From positions 1 to 57,044 of the forward strand of contig NZ_BATI01000038.1 of NCBI RefSeq assembly GCF_000467105.1: 57,044 nt of DNA. The letters run 5' to 3'. Below, piece by piece: positions 7,695-17,487 of this stretch. Numbering within the stretch: the stretch's first letter is position 1; the number at the start of each line of letters is the position of its first letter. The notes under the pieces were generated by a model. The model was not told the DNA's origin. It searched no databases and worked only from the letters and a program-made list of their open reading frames with translations. This DNA is from Aquipseudomonas alcaligenes NBRC 14159 (lineage in GTDB: Bacteria; Pseudomonadota; Gammaproteobacteria; Pseudomonadales; Pseudomonadaceae). Both the position numbers and the translations under genes were made by a program.

Positions 7695-9932
7695 ATGGCA
7701 AAGCACGTCCCCTTCGCAAAAGCAGTTAACGCCGCAGAAGAGTGGGCATTTTCTCTGCTGAAAAACGCCCTCCCAGATCACTATTGGCTTCTGACCAATA
7801 TCGAGTTGCTGACAGAAACCGGTCAGGCAATGGAAATTGATGCAGTAGTCGTCGGTGACTGGGGCGTGTATTTGATCGACGTGAAGGGCTACAGCGGGAC
7901 GCTAGAAGCGGGGAAGGACGTTTGGCTACTGGATGGCCGCCCTGTAGATAACGCGTTGCGCAAGGCCAACCAGAACTCTCGTGTACTTGCAGGTCGTATC
8001 CGTAACCGAGCTGGAGTCGGTTTGTACGCGCCGTGGTGTCAGGGAGTGGTGCTGGTAACAGGGGATAAAGGTCATAGCATCTCGCTCGTTAAGGATGAGC
8101 CCTCATTACAGGTGTGGACTCCAGACTCAATCACCAAGGCGTTGACCAGTGCAGAGGGGCTTACAGCCACCAAAGCGTATGAGTTGATCGATGCTCAGCG
8201 TGAACTTGTCCTCGCCACTCTTGGGCAATTGCGTCAGCAGATAGCTGAAAACAATAGATTCCAGCAGTACCAAAAAACACAGTGCTTGCTCGATCAGAAT
8301 GGTTTTGAGCTATGGATGGCCGAGTATCGCCTGGAGAACTGGAGCTCCAAATGGATGCTGAAAGTCGTGAACCGCCCCAACTGTGAGAGCCAGGAGCGGC
8401 GCGAACAGCTGCAAGCGCAACTGCGTGACGAGTTTCGGTTACTACAAGAACTGGCTGGGTTAACGGGTGTGACCTACAGCGCACCGCTGATTGATGATGG
8501 TGAGCTGATGGTTCTACCAATCAGCATGCCCAAGGGCAAACCTCTCTCGCTGGTTGATCTCTCTGCGTATTCCGAGGAGTCAGCTAGGTCGACGCTGATT
8601 TCTGCCTTAGCAGCGATCCAGGGAATCCATCGACGTGGCGCCACACTGGGTAAGGTTTCCGCAAACTCGATCTATCTCACCGACGCGGGTGAGGTTTGCT
8701 TCATCGATGTCCTGAACAACCATAGTGCTGACGAAGACATCGACCTCATCACCTCACTGTTTAAACCCTTGGCAGACACTCTTCGATTAGCAATCTCAGA
8801 AAGCAATGATGCAGAAGGGCAGGCGGCCTCAGAGTGCCTATCACAGTTGATAGCGAACCTTATGAACGTGGGCGCCTCAACTGCACTTGCCTCGTCAGAC
8901 GCTCCTTTTGAGGCTGAGCCAGGCGCAATTCTCGACAATCGTTATGAATTGGTCGAACAGGTCGATGAAGATGCATTTTCAAGCATCTGGCGGTCTCGCC
9001 ACGTAGCTGGACGCTTCGATTGCGCGGTTCAGATCTACGACGATGCAGATGAAGTTTGGGAGTTGGTAGCTGATCAATATCATCGGCTCGCCCAGATTTA
9101 TCATCCTGCGCTGGAGCGGGTGTTCGATCTTGCTCGAATCCCGAACAGCGATGCTTACTTCATCAGTCGAGCATGGGCGAGTGGTGAGACGCTCTTTGAC
9201 CAAGTGTCTATCAGTGCCGAAGAGTTCCAGCTGTGGCTGGAGCAATTACTCGCGGGCCTTGGCTACCTACACAGGCTTGGGTTCACCCACAGGAACATAA
9301 CCCCCCTCAATATCCTAGTGGATGGCGTCAGGGCAACCTTGGTTGGCATGAGCTCCCTGCCAGCAGAGGATCGTCGAGTAGGTGATCTTCGATATAAGTT
9401 TCCAGGCGTTATCGAGCAGGGCTGGTCTGCTTTTGCAGATTTGTATGCGCTTTGGGCTTCATTGCTAGATGGCCTACAGCCCGGCGTATTGAAGCAAGCA
9501 GGGGGTGATCTTGAGCGAGCGCTACAGCAAATCACTCACCCTGCGCTTAATGATGCGCTGAAAGTCAAAGTAGCGAAGCTGCTTAACGAAGGCACTGCAT
9601 TCCATGCTGATGACTACGTTGTATGGTTTGGGCTCGACATCACTGCCCAGCAAACCAAAGATCTACCCGACGCTTTTGCCAAAAAGTGGGGTATCAGCAA
9701 GGGCTACATGACGTTCTTGGTTGTGGACATGTTGAACGATCAACGACCACGCATTCGCAGCCAATGGGTTATTGATGCCTTGAGAACCAGGCGCATACCA
9801 GGAAACAGAACCAACAAAGCCTCTATGAATGCGACCTTCAGCAGAATGAAATCAGCCGGGATCGTTGAGGAGTACAAGACCAAGCATCGCCTGACTGTTG
9901 CCTTCTTGGCCGATTGGAACGCAGCCCAGTAG
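7695..9932 (+). CDS. NERD nuclease-domain protein with two degenerate kinase-like domains and a C-terminal winged helix
   Basis: The product is 745 residues from ATG 7695 (AAGGA 7 nt upstream); ATG 7674 would add seven. Residues about 5-110 form a NERD (nuclease-related) domain with the PD-(D/E)XK-type pattern EIDAVVVGDWGVYLIDVKGY (Asp49, Asp62, Lys64). Residues about 195-345 resemble a protein kinase with a lysine (K223) but no HRD or DFG. Residues about 413-600 are a second kinase-like domain in which the ATP lysine is Gln (CAVQIY), HRD is HRN (HRNITPLN) and DFG is missing, so it is a pseudokinase. The last ~100 residues resemble a winged helix. PglW of the Pgl/BREX type 2 system also joins NERD and kinase domains but is about twice as long. 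A terminator follows. Confidence 0.82.
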   Translation: MAKHVPFAKAVNAAEEWAFSLLKNALPDHYWLLTNIELLTETGQAMEIDAVVVGDWGVYLIDVKGYSGTLEAGKDVWLLDGRPVDNALRKANQNSRVLAGRIRNRAGVGLYAPWCQGVVLVTGDKGHSISLVKDEPSLQVWTPDSITKALTSAEGLTATKAYELIDAQRELVLATLGQLRQQIAENNRFQQYQKTQCLLDQNGFELWMAEYRLENWSSKWMLKVVNRPNCESQERREQLQAQLRDEFRLLQELAGLTGVTYSAPLIDDGELMVLPISMPKGKPLSLVDLSAYSEESARSTLISALAAIQGIHRRGATLGKVSANSIYLTDAGEVCFIDVLNNHSADEDIDLITSLFKPLADTLRLAISESNDAEGQAASECLSQLIANLMNVGASTALASSDAPFEAEPGAILDNRYELVEQVDEDAFSSIWRSRHVAGRFDCAVQIYDDADEVWELVADQYHRLAQIYHPALERVFDLARIPNSDAYFISRAWASGETLFDQVSISAEEFQLWLEQLLAGLGYLHRLGFTHRNITPLNILVDGVRATLVGMSSLPAEDRRVGDLRYKFPGVIEQGWSAFADLYALWASLLDGLQPGVLKQAGGDLERALQQITHPALNDALKVKVAKLLNEGTAFHADDYVVWFGLDITAQQTKDLPDAFAKKWGISKGYMTFLVVDMLNDQRPRIRSQWVIDALRTRRIPGNRTNKASMNATFSRMKSAGIVEEYKTKHRLTVAFLADWNAAQ

Positions 9933-9952
9933 AGACCTCAGCTAAGCAAAAA

Positions 9953-9986
9953 AAGCCCCTGCGGACTCGCGCCAGCAGGGGCTTTT
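9953..9986 (+). terminator. Intrinsic terminator of the defence-type operon
   Basis: AAAAGCCCCTGC and GCAGGGGCTTTT form a 12-bp stem with a 12-nt loop, flanked by A-rich and T-rich arms, 20 nt after the NERD gene stop. The A/T arms make it able to act in both directions, which would also protect this island from gyrB-side transcription. Confidence 0.85.
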
Positions 9987-10000
9987 ACTTTCAAGCTACA

Positions 10001-10065
10001 GGCAAATAACTTTGGCCGAACCGCTTAACTTTGGCCGAAGTGGCAAATAACTTTGCCCGCCTACA
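10001..10065. mobile_element. Candidate transposon terminus with three spaced direct repeats, abutting gyrB
   Basis: Three copies of TAACTTTGGCCGAA or TAACTTTGCCCG lie at 10007-10020, 10026-10039 and 10048-10059, 19 and 22 bp apart. Two carry the longer GGCAAATAACTTTG form. Read on the minus strand, the tip is TGTAGGCGGGCAAAGTTATT, with TGT at the outermost bases (10065-10063). Spaced repeats behind a TGT tip are the layout of Tn7 and Tn5053/Tn402 family ends, where they bind TnsB/TniA. Five bases (TGGGG, 10066-10070) separate the tip from the gyrB stop codon, the right size for a target duplication. The partner end would be left of the window. This is an inference from one end. Confidence 0.55.
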
Positions 10066-10070
10066 TGGGG

Positions 10071-12490
<2,420 letters not shown>

Positions 12491-12494
<4 letters not shown>

Positions 12495-13591
12495 GCGTTC
12501 ACTCCCGATGCGGTGATCACTCCATGTTCCACGTGGAACATGGCGACCGGCGTGTCCGTGCGCCAGCCATCCTTCAAATATTCATGGTCGACACAGGTGA
12601 TGAACACCTGGCACTGCAAATCGTCCAGCAGGCGGCACAGGGCCTGTCGATGTCGCTCATCCAGCTCCGACGGCAGGTCGTCCACCAGATAGATGCATTG
12701 GCCTTGTTTGGCCTGATTCAGCAGATGCCCCTGGGCGATGCGCAAGGCACACACCACCAGCTTCTGCTGACCGCGGGACAGAATCTCCGCGGCATTGTTC
12801 ACCCCCAGCCGCAGGCGCAGATCGGCGCGTTGCGGGCCAGCCTGGGTATGTCCCAGCTGCTGGTCACGGGGCAGGGTGGTGGCCAGTACATCGGCCAGCG
12901 ATTTGTCCTTGTCCCAGCCGCGGTAGTAGCTGAGGGTCAGCCCCTCGATCTCCACCAGCTCGCCCAGCACCTGCTCGAACACCGGCTTCAGGGCCTGGAT
13001 ATAGGCACGCCGATAGCCGTCCAGCTCGTCGCTGGCCAGGCACAGTTCCCGGTCCCAGGCCGCTTGCGACGCGGCGTCCAGTGTACCATGCCGCAGCCAC
13101 GAGTTCCGCTGCCGCAGGGCCTTCTGCAGGCGCTGCCAGGCCGGCAGGAAGCGTGGTTCCACGTGGAACACTCCCCAATCGAGGAACTGCCGACGGACCT
13201 TGGGTGCCCCTTCGAGCAGACGGAAGCTGTCCGGATTGATCACCTGCAACGGCAGAATCTCGGCCAGCTGCGCAGTACTCCGTGCGTTCTGTCCATCGAT
13301 GCGAATCTGCAGCTCGCCCTGACGGTCACGGGAGATACCCAGGTTGCTGTGCACGCCATCCTCGCGCTGCACCTGACCGAACACGGTACAGGCCGGCTGC
13401 TCGTACTGGATCATCGGCTGCAATTTGTTGCTGCGGAACGAGCGGGCGAGGCCAAGCAGATGGATGGCTTCCAGCAGGCTGGTCTTGCCGCTGCCATTGG
13501 CGCCGTGAAGGATATTGATGCGGGGGGAGGGGGAGAGCGTCACCGGGTGCAGGTTTCGCACCGCGGTGACGGTGACGCGGGAAAGGGACAT
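12491..13591 (-). CDS. recF: DNA replication and repair protein RecF
   Basis: RecF is an SMC-like ATPase that helps load RecA at single-stranded gaps. The 366-residue length is normal for Pseudomonas. The Walker A motif GANGSGKT is at residues 30-37 and the ABC-type signature LSRGQQKLVV lies in the C-terminal third, followed by the Walker B region YLVDDLPSELD. The gene follows dnaN by 10 bp and overlaps gyrB by 4 nt. Its coding sequence contains two ParB-binding parS palindromes (12525-12540 and 13155-13170), so this gene doubles as part of the chromosome centromere. Confidence 0.97.
12525..12540. promoter_or_regulatory. parS site (perfect)
   Basis: TGTTCCACGTGGAACA is the exact 16-bp palindrome bound by chromosomal ParB in Pseudomonas. 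It lies inside the 3' end of recF, about 11.8 kb from parB and 3.7 kb from the oriC DnaA boxes. Confidence 0.93.
13155..13170. promoter_or_regulatory. parS site (one mismatch)
   Basis: GGTTCCACGTGGAACA differs from the palindromic parS consensus only at the first base. It lies within recF, 630 bp from the perfect site, so the two can nucleate one ParB spreading zone. Confidence 0.88.
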
Positions 13592-13601
13592 TCAGCGGAT
13601 A

Positions 13602-14705
13602 TTACAGACGCATCGGCATAACGACGTAAGAGGAGTCGTCATTGCCGGCTTCCTGCACCAGGGCGCTGCTGTTGGCATCGGAGAGGATCAGGCGTACCTG
13701 TTCGGTGGTCATTACGCCCAGCACGTCGAGCAGATAGCTTACGTTGAAGCCGATCTCCAGGGAGCCGCCGTTGTAGTCGACCACCACTTCCTCTTCCGCC
13801 TCTTCCTGCTCCGGGTTGTTGGCCTGGATCTTCAGCAGGCCGCTGGCCAGCTGCAGACGGATGCCACGGTACTTCTCGTTGGACAGGATCGCGGTACGGC
13901 TGAAGGCTTCGCGCAGGGCCTGGCGATCGCCGATCACCAGCTTGTCGCCACCACGCGGCAGCACACGCTCGTAGTCCGGGAACTTGCCGTCGACCAGCTT
14001 GGAGGTGAAGGTGAACTCGCCGGTGGTAGCACGGATATGGTTCGCACCGAGCACAATGGAGACTTCGCCGTCCTGCTCGGTGAGCAGACGAGCCAGCTCG
14101 AGGATGCCCTTGCGCGGCACGATCACCTGATGCTTCTCGGTGTGCTCGATGGCAGCTTCCATGGCGCACATGGCCAGGCGGTGACCGTCGGTGGCGACGG
14201 CGCGCAGCACCCCGGTCTGCACCTCGATCAGCATGCCATTGAGGTAGTAGCGTACGTCCTGCTGGGCCATGGCGAAGCTGGTGCGGTCGATCAGGCGACG
14301 CAGCTTGCTCTGCACCAGGTTGAAGGTCAGCGAGCCCGGGCCTTCCTCCACGGTGGGGAAGTCGTTGGCCGGCAGGGTCGACAGGGTGAAGCGGCTGCGC
14401 CCGGCCTTGACCACCAGCTTCTGCTCGTCGACACGGATGTCGATCAGAGCATCGCTCGGCAGGCTCTTGCAGATGTCCATCAGCTTGCGCGCCGGTACGG
14501 TGATCTCACCCGGCTCGGCACTGTCTTCCAGGGTCACGCGCCCAACCAGCTCGACTTCCAGGTCGGTACCGGTCAGCGACAGTTGCTGGCCTTCGACCAC
14601 CAGCAGCACGTTCGACAGGACCGGCAGGGTCTGGCGGCGTTCGACGACGCCGGCGACCAGTTGCAGGGGTTTCAACAGGGCTTCGCGTTGAATGGTGAAA
14701 TGCAT
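13602..14705 (-). CDS. dnaN: DNA polymerase III beta subunit (sliding clamp)
   Basis: The 367-residue product begins MHFTIQREALLKPLQLVAG and ends with SYVVMPMRL, the hallmark clamp termini. It is the ring-shaped dimer of three-domain subunits that tethers polymerase III and binds many repair factors. Length is normal for the family. It lies 29 bp after dnaA and 10 bp before recF in the same direction, the usual origin-proximal cluster. No anomaly is seen. Confidence 0.98.
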   Translation of the reverse strand: MHFTIQREALLKPLQLVAGVVERRQTLPVLSNVLLVVEGQQLSLTGTDLEVELVGRVTLEDSAEPGEITVPARKLMDICKSLPSDALIDIRVDEQKLVVKAGRSRFTLSTLPANDFPTVEEGPGSLTFNLVQSKLRRLIDRTSFAMAQQDVRYYLNGMLIEVQTGVLRAVATDGHRLAMCAMEAAIEHTEKHQVIVPRKGILELARLLTEQDGEVSIVLGANHIRATTGEFTFTSKLVDGKFPDYERVLPRGGDKLVIGDRQALREAFSRTAILSNEKYRGIRLQLASGLLKIQANNPEQEEAEEEVVVDYNGGSLEIGFNVSYLLDVLGVMTTEQVRLILSDANSSALVQEAGNDDSSYVVMPMRL

Positions 14706-14734
14706 GGTCTAGTCCCTTGCCTCGTGGGCTGCGA

Positions 14735-16186
14735 TCAGGTGGTCAGGGTGCGCAGCAGGTTCTTGTAGTCCTCGCGGATATCCGCGTCGGCTTCGCGCAA
14801 TTCCGCAATCTTACGACAGGCGTGCAGCACTGTGGTGTGGTCTCTTCCGCCAAAAGCATCACCGATTTCCGGCAGGCTGTGGTTGGTCAGTTCCTTGGAC
14901 AGAGCCATGGCCACCTGACGCGGGCGCGCCACCGAACGGGAACGACGCTTGGAGAGCAGATCGGCGATCTTGATCTTGTAGTACTCGGCCACCGTGCGCT
15001 GAATATTGTCGACGCTGACCAGCTTGTCCTGCAGGGCCAGCAGGTCCTTCAGCGACTCGCGGATCAGCTCGATACTGATCGGCTGGTTGGTGAAGTGCGA
15101 GTGGGCGATCACCCGTTTCAGCGCACCTTCCAGTTCACGCACATTGGAGCGGATACGCTGGGCGATGAAGAAGGCGGCATCGTGCGGCAGATCGACCTTG
15201 GTCTGCTCGGCCTTCTTCATCAGGATGGCCACGCGGGTCTCCAGCTCAGGCGGCTCCACCGCCACCGTCAGGCCCCAGCCGAAACGCGATTTCAGACGCT
15301 CTTCCAGGCCCTCGATCTCCTTCGGGTAGCGGTCGCTGGTGAGGATCACCTGCTGGCCGCCCTCAAGGAGTGCATTGAAGGTATGGAAGAACTCTTCCTG
15401 AGAACGCTCCTTCTTGGCGAAGAACTGGATGTCGTCGATCAGCAGCGCATCCACCGAGCGGTAGAAACGCTTGAACTCGTTGATCGCATTGAGCTGCAGC
15501 GCCTTGACCATGTCGGCGACGAAGCGCTCGGAATGCAGGTACACCACCTTGGCATTGGGGTTCTTCTTCAGCAGGTGGTTGCCCACCGCATGCATCAGGT
15601 GGGTCTTGCCCAGACCGACGCCGCCATAAAGGAACAGCGGGTTGTAGCCGTGCTTGAGGTTGTCCGCCACCTGCCAGGCCGCTGCACGGGCCATCTGGTT
15701 GGACTTGCCCTCGACGAAGTTCTCGAAGGTGAAGGTGCGGTTCAGGTAACTGGTGTGCTTGAGCGCACCTTCCACCTGCACGGTGCGCTCGACCGGCCGG
15801 CTGGCGGCCGGCTGTGGCGCCGCCACGATCAGGGGATCGCTGCTGGGCGACTCATCCGCGACGGCAGCCGGAGCCGACGCAACCGGCGCACTATTAATAG
15901 AAGGCGACGGCGTCGGGGCAGCCATGCGCGGGGCGGGACTGCGCTTGCTGCCGATCAGCAGCGACAGCGCCGGTGCCAGACCATTGGCACGCTCGGCCAG
16001 CAGCTCGAGCAGGCGCACCATGTACTTTTCGTTGACCCAGTCGAGCACGAAGCGATTCGGCGCATAGACGCGCAGCTCGTCGCCGGCCGACTCCACCTGC
16101 AATGGGCGGATCCAGGTATTGAATTGCTGGGCGGGCAACTCGTCGCGAAGCAGCTCCACACACTGCTGCCAAAGTTCTACGGACAC
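14735..16186 (-). CDS. dnaA: Chromosomal replication initiator DnaA
   Basis: DnaA binds 9-bp DnaA boxes and melts oriC. The 483-residue protein has domain I (SVELWQQCVELLRDELPAQQ), a Pro/Ala/Ser-rich linker (about 82-135), the AAA+ domain with Walker A GGVGLGKT (188-195) and Walker B LLIDDIQF, and the C-terminal box-binding domain with the signature GGRDHTTVLHACRKI. The long linker is typical of Pseudomonas. It is transcribed away from the adjoining origin, whose boxes lie 70-345 bp upstream and probably also autoregulate the gene. Confidence 0.98.
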   Translation of the reverse strand: MSVELWQQCVELLRDELPAQQFNTWIRPLQVESAGDELRVYAPNRFVLDWVNEKYMVRLLELLAERANGLAPALSLLIGSKRSPAPRMAAPTPSPSINSAPVASAPAAVADESPSSDPLIVAAPQPAASRPVERTVQVEGALKHTSYLNRTFTFENFVEGKSNQMARAAAWQVADNLKHGYNPLFLYGGVGLGKTHLMHAVGNHLLKKNPNAKVVYLHSERFVADMVKALQLNAINEFKRFYRSVDALLIDDIQFFAKKERSQEEFFHTFNALLEGGQQVILTSDRYPKEIEGLEERLKSRFGWGLTVAVEPPELETRVAILMKKAEQTKVDLPHDAAFFIAQRIRSNVRELEGALKRVIAHSHFTNQPISIELIRESLKDLLALQDKLVSVDNIQRTVAEYYKIKIADLLSKRRSRSVARPRQVAMALSKELTNHSLPEIGDAFGGRDHTTVLHACRKIAELREADADIREDYKNLLRTLTT

Positions 16187-16623
16187 TGAAATCCCCTGGG
16201 ATCGCTACGGTTGCGATGCAAAAAAACAGCCTGCATTGTAGCCCTGAGGGGCAGAGTTATCCACACGAATCGACGCGATCAGCCGAATAGAATCAAGGAT
16301 TTATTGGTGTTTCCCGCGTTCACAGCAAGATCCGTAAAGTCTGTGGATAAATGTAACTGAAGGCTGGGCAAAAGCCTGGGGGTAACGCACGGGAAAAGCC
16401 CTCTGTGGGTAAATGGACCTTTCCTGCACAGGCGGTGCACCGGCTGCGAACAGTCGGCACACCGCTTTCGGACAAGCTTATCCTTCTCGCCAAGGCCCGA
16501 AATGCTAGGCTTCCAGCGACTTTTCCACAGCACGCTTGAGGGCTATTAAGTTTTACTAGAACAAGCTCTTTAAAGATTTTCTTTCCTTTTATCTTTCTTT
16601 ACGGATTCCAGGCTGGTTGGAAA
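16187..16623. other. oriC: Replication origin oriC (dnaA-rpmH intergenic region)
   Basis: Perfect DnaA boxes lie at 16257-16265 (TTATCCACA) and 16342-16350 (TGTGGATAA). Near-matches are TGTGGGTAA (16404-16412), TTATCCTTC (16478-16486) and TTTTCCACA (16521-16529). An AT-rich, pyrimidine-rich stretch (about 16540-16615) is the likely unwinding element. In Pseudomonas the dnaA-linked origin occupies this interval. No coding frame in it is convincing. Confidence 0.92.
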
Positions 16624-16652
16624 TTGACCTGGCGCTGCGGTTTCACTAGAAT
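16624..16652 (+). promoter_or_regulatory. Sigma-70 promoter of rpmH-rnpA
   Basis: TTGACC (16624-16629) and TAGAAT (16647-16652) are separated by exactly 17 bp and point at rpmH, 60 bp downstream. It lies directly beside the AT-rich origin segment, so initiation at oriC and rpmH transcription may influence each other. Confidence 0.75.
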
Positions 16653-16711
16653 CGCCGGTCTCTTTAAACGGGGGCCATCCAGGCCCGTATGGACCACCCA
16701 GGTAGATCAGC

Positions 16712-16846
16712 ATGAAACGTACTTTCCAACCCAGCACCCTCAAGCGCGCTCGCGTTCACGGTTTCCGCGCTCGCATGGCCACCAAGAACGGCCGTGCCGT
16801 CCTGTCGCGTCGTCGCGCCAAGGGCCGCAAGCGTCTAACCGTCTGA
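16712..16846 (+). CDS. rpmH: 50S ribosomal protein L34
   Basis: The 44-residue protein begins MKRTFQPSTLKRARVHGF and ends GRKRLTV, the universal L34 pattern; it is very basic, as needed for binding 23S rRNA. It is the first gene rightward of oriC, with the promoter described at 16624-16652. The rnpA start follows 13 bp after its stop. No anomaly is seen. Confidence 0.98.
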   Translation: MKRTFQPSTLKRARVHGFRARMATKNGRAVLSRRRAKGRKRLTV

Positions 16847-16859
16847 TTACTCGGAACGG

Positions 16860-17255
16860 GTGGTGAGTCGAGACTACGGTCGGGAAAAGCGTCTGCTGAC
16901 CCCCCGACAATTCAAGGCAGTCTTCGACTCACCGAGCGGCAAGGCACCAGGCAAGAACGTCCTCCTCCTCGCACGTGCCAACGATCTCGAACACCCTCGT
17001 CTGGGGTTGGTGATCGGCAAGAAAAGCGTCAAGCTCTCCGTCGAGCGCAACCGCCTGAAACGTCTGATCCGGGATTCCTTCCGGCACCATCAGGAGTTGC
17101 TGGCAGGTCTGGACATTGTTGTGGTGGCACGCAAAGGTCTTGGCGATCTAGACAACCCAGAACTGCATCAGCAGTTCGGCAAACTCTGGAAGCGCCTGGC
17201 CAAACAGCGTCCCACAGCCGCACCTCCCGGGGTAGGCGACAGCCCCCATGCGTAA
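16860..17255 (+). CDS. rnpA: Ribonuclease P protein component
   Basis: RnpA is the basic protein cofactor of RNase P, which matures tRNA 5' ends. The 131-residue product starts MVSRDYGREKRLLTPRQFKA and carries the family signature RNRLKRLIRDSFR in the middle. Two adjacent GTG codons (16860 and 16863) could start it; the first agrees with Pseudomonas homologues. It overlaps yidD by 8 nt, which is common for this pair. Confidence 0.97.
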   Translation: MVSRDYGREKRLLTPRQFKAVFDSPSGKAPGKNVLLLARANDLEHPRLGLVIGKKSVKLSVERNRLKRLIRDSFRHHQELLAGLDIVVVARKGLGDLDNPELHQQFGKLWKRLAKQRPTAAPPGVGDSPHA

Positions 17256-17484
17256 ACTGGTCATTCTACCGATCCAGTTCTACCGCTACGCCATCAGCCC
17301 CTTGATGGCCAGTCACTGTCGCTTCTATCCCAGCTGCTCCTGCTACACCCAGCAAGCCATCGAAACCCATGGCGTGCTGCGTGGCGGTTGGCTCGGCCTA
17401 CGCCGCCTGAGTCGCTGCCATCCCTGGAACCCCGGTGGTTACGATCCGGTTCCGCCTCCCTCCTCACCTTCGATGACCGAGTAA
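17248..17484 (+). CDS. yidD: Membrane protein insertion efficiency factor YidD
   Basis: The 78-residue protein shows the YidD pattern with conserved cysteines (HCRFYPSCSCY, then LSRCHPWNPGGYDPVP). It is a small, amphipathic inner-membrane-associated protein that assists YidC-dependent insertion. It overlaps rnpA and lies 3 bp before yidC, the standard arrangement. Confidence 0.96.
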   Translation: MRKLVILPIQFYRYAISPLMASHCRFYPSCSCYTQQAIETHGVLRGGWLGLRRLSRCHPWNPGGYDPVPPPSSPSMTE

Positions 17485-17487
17485 TCC

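Noticed and set aside
2596..9932. Assignment of the left operon to DISARM, BREX, Pgl or Zorya
   Set aside because: Only general parts match (helicase, NERD/kinase, WYL control); the defining genes of those systems are not in the window.
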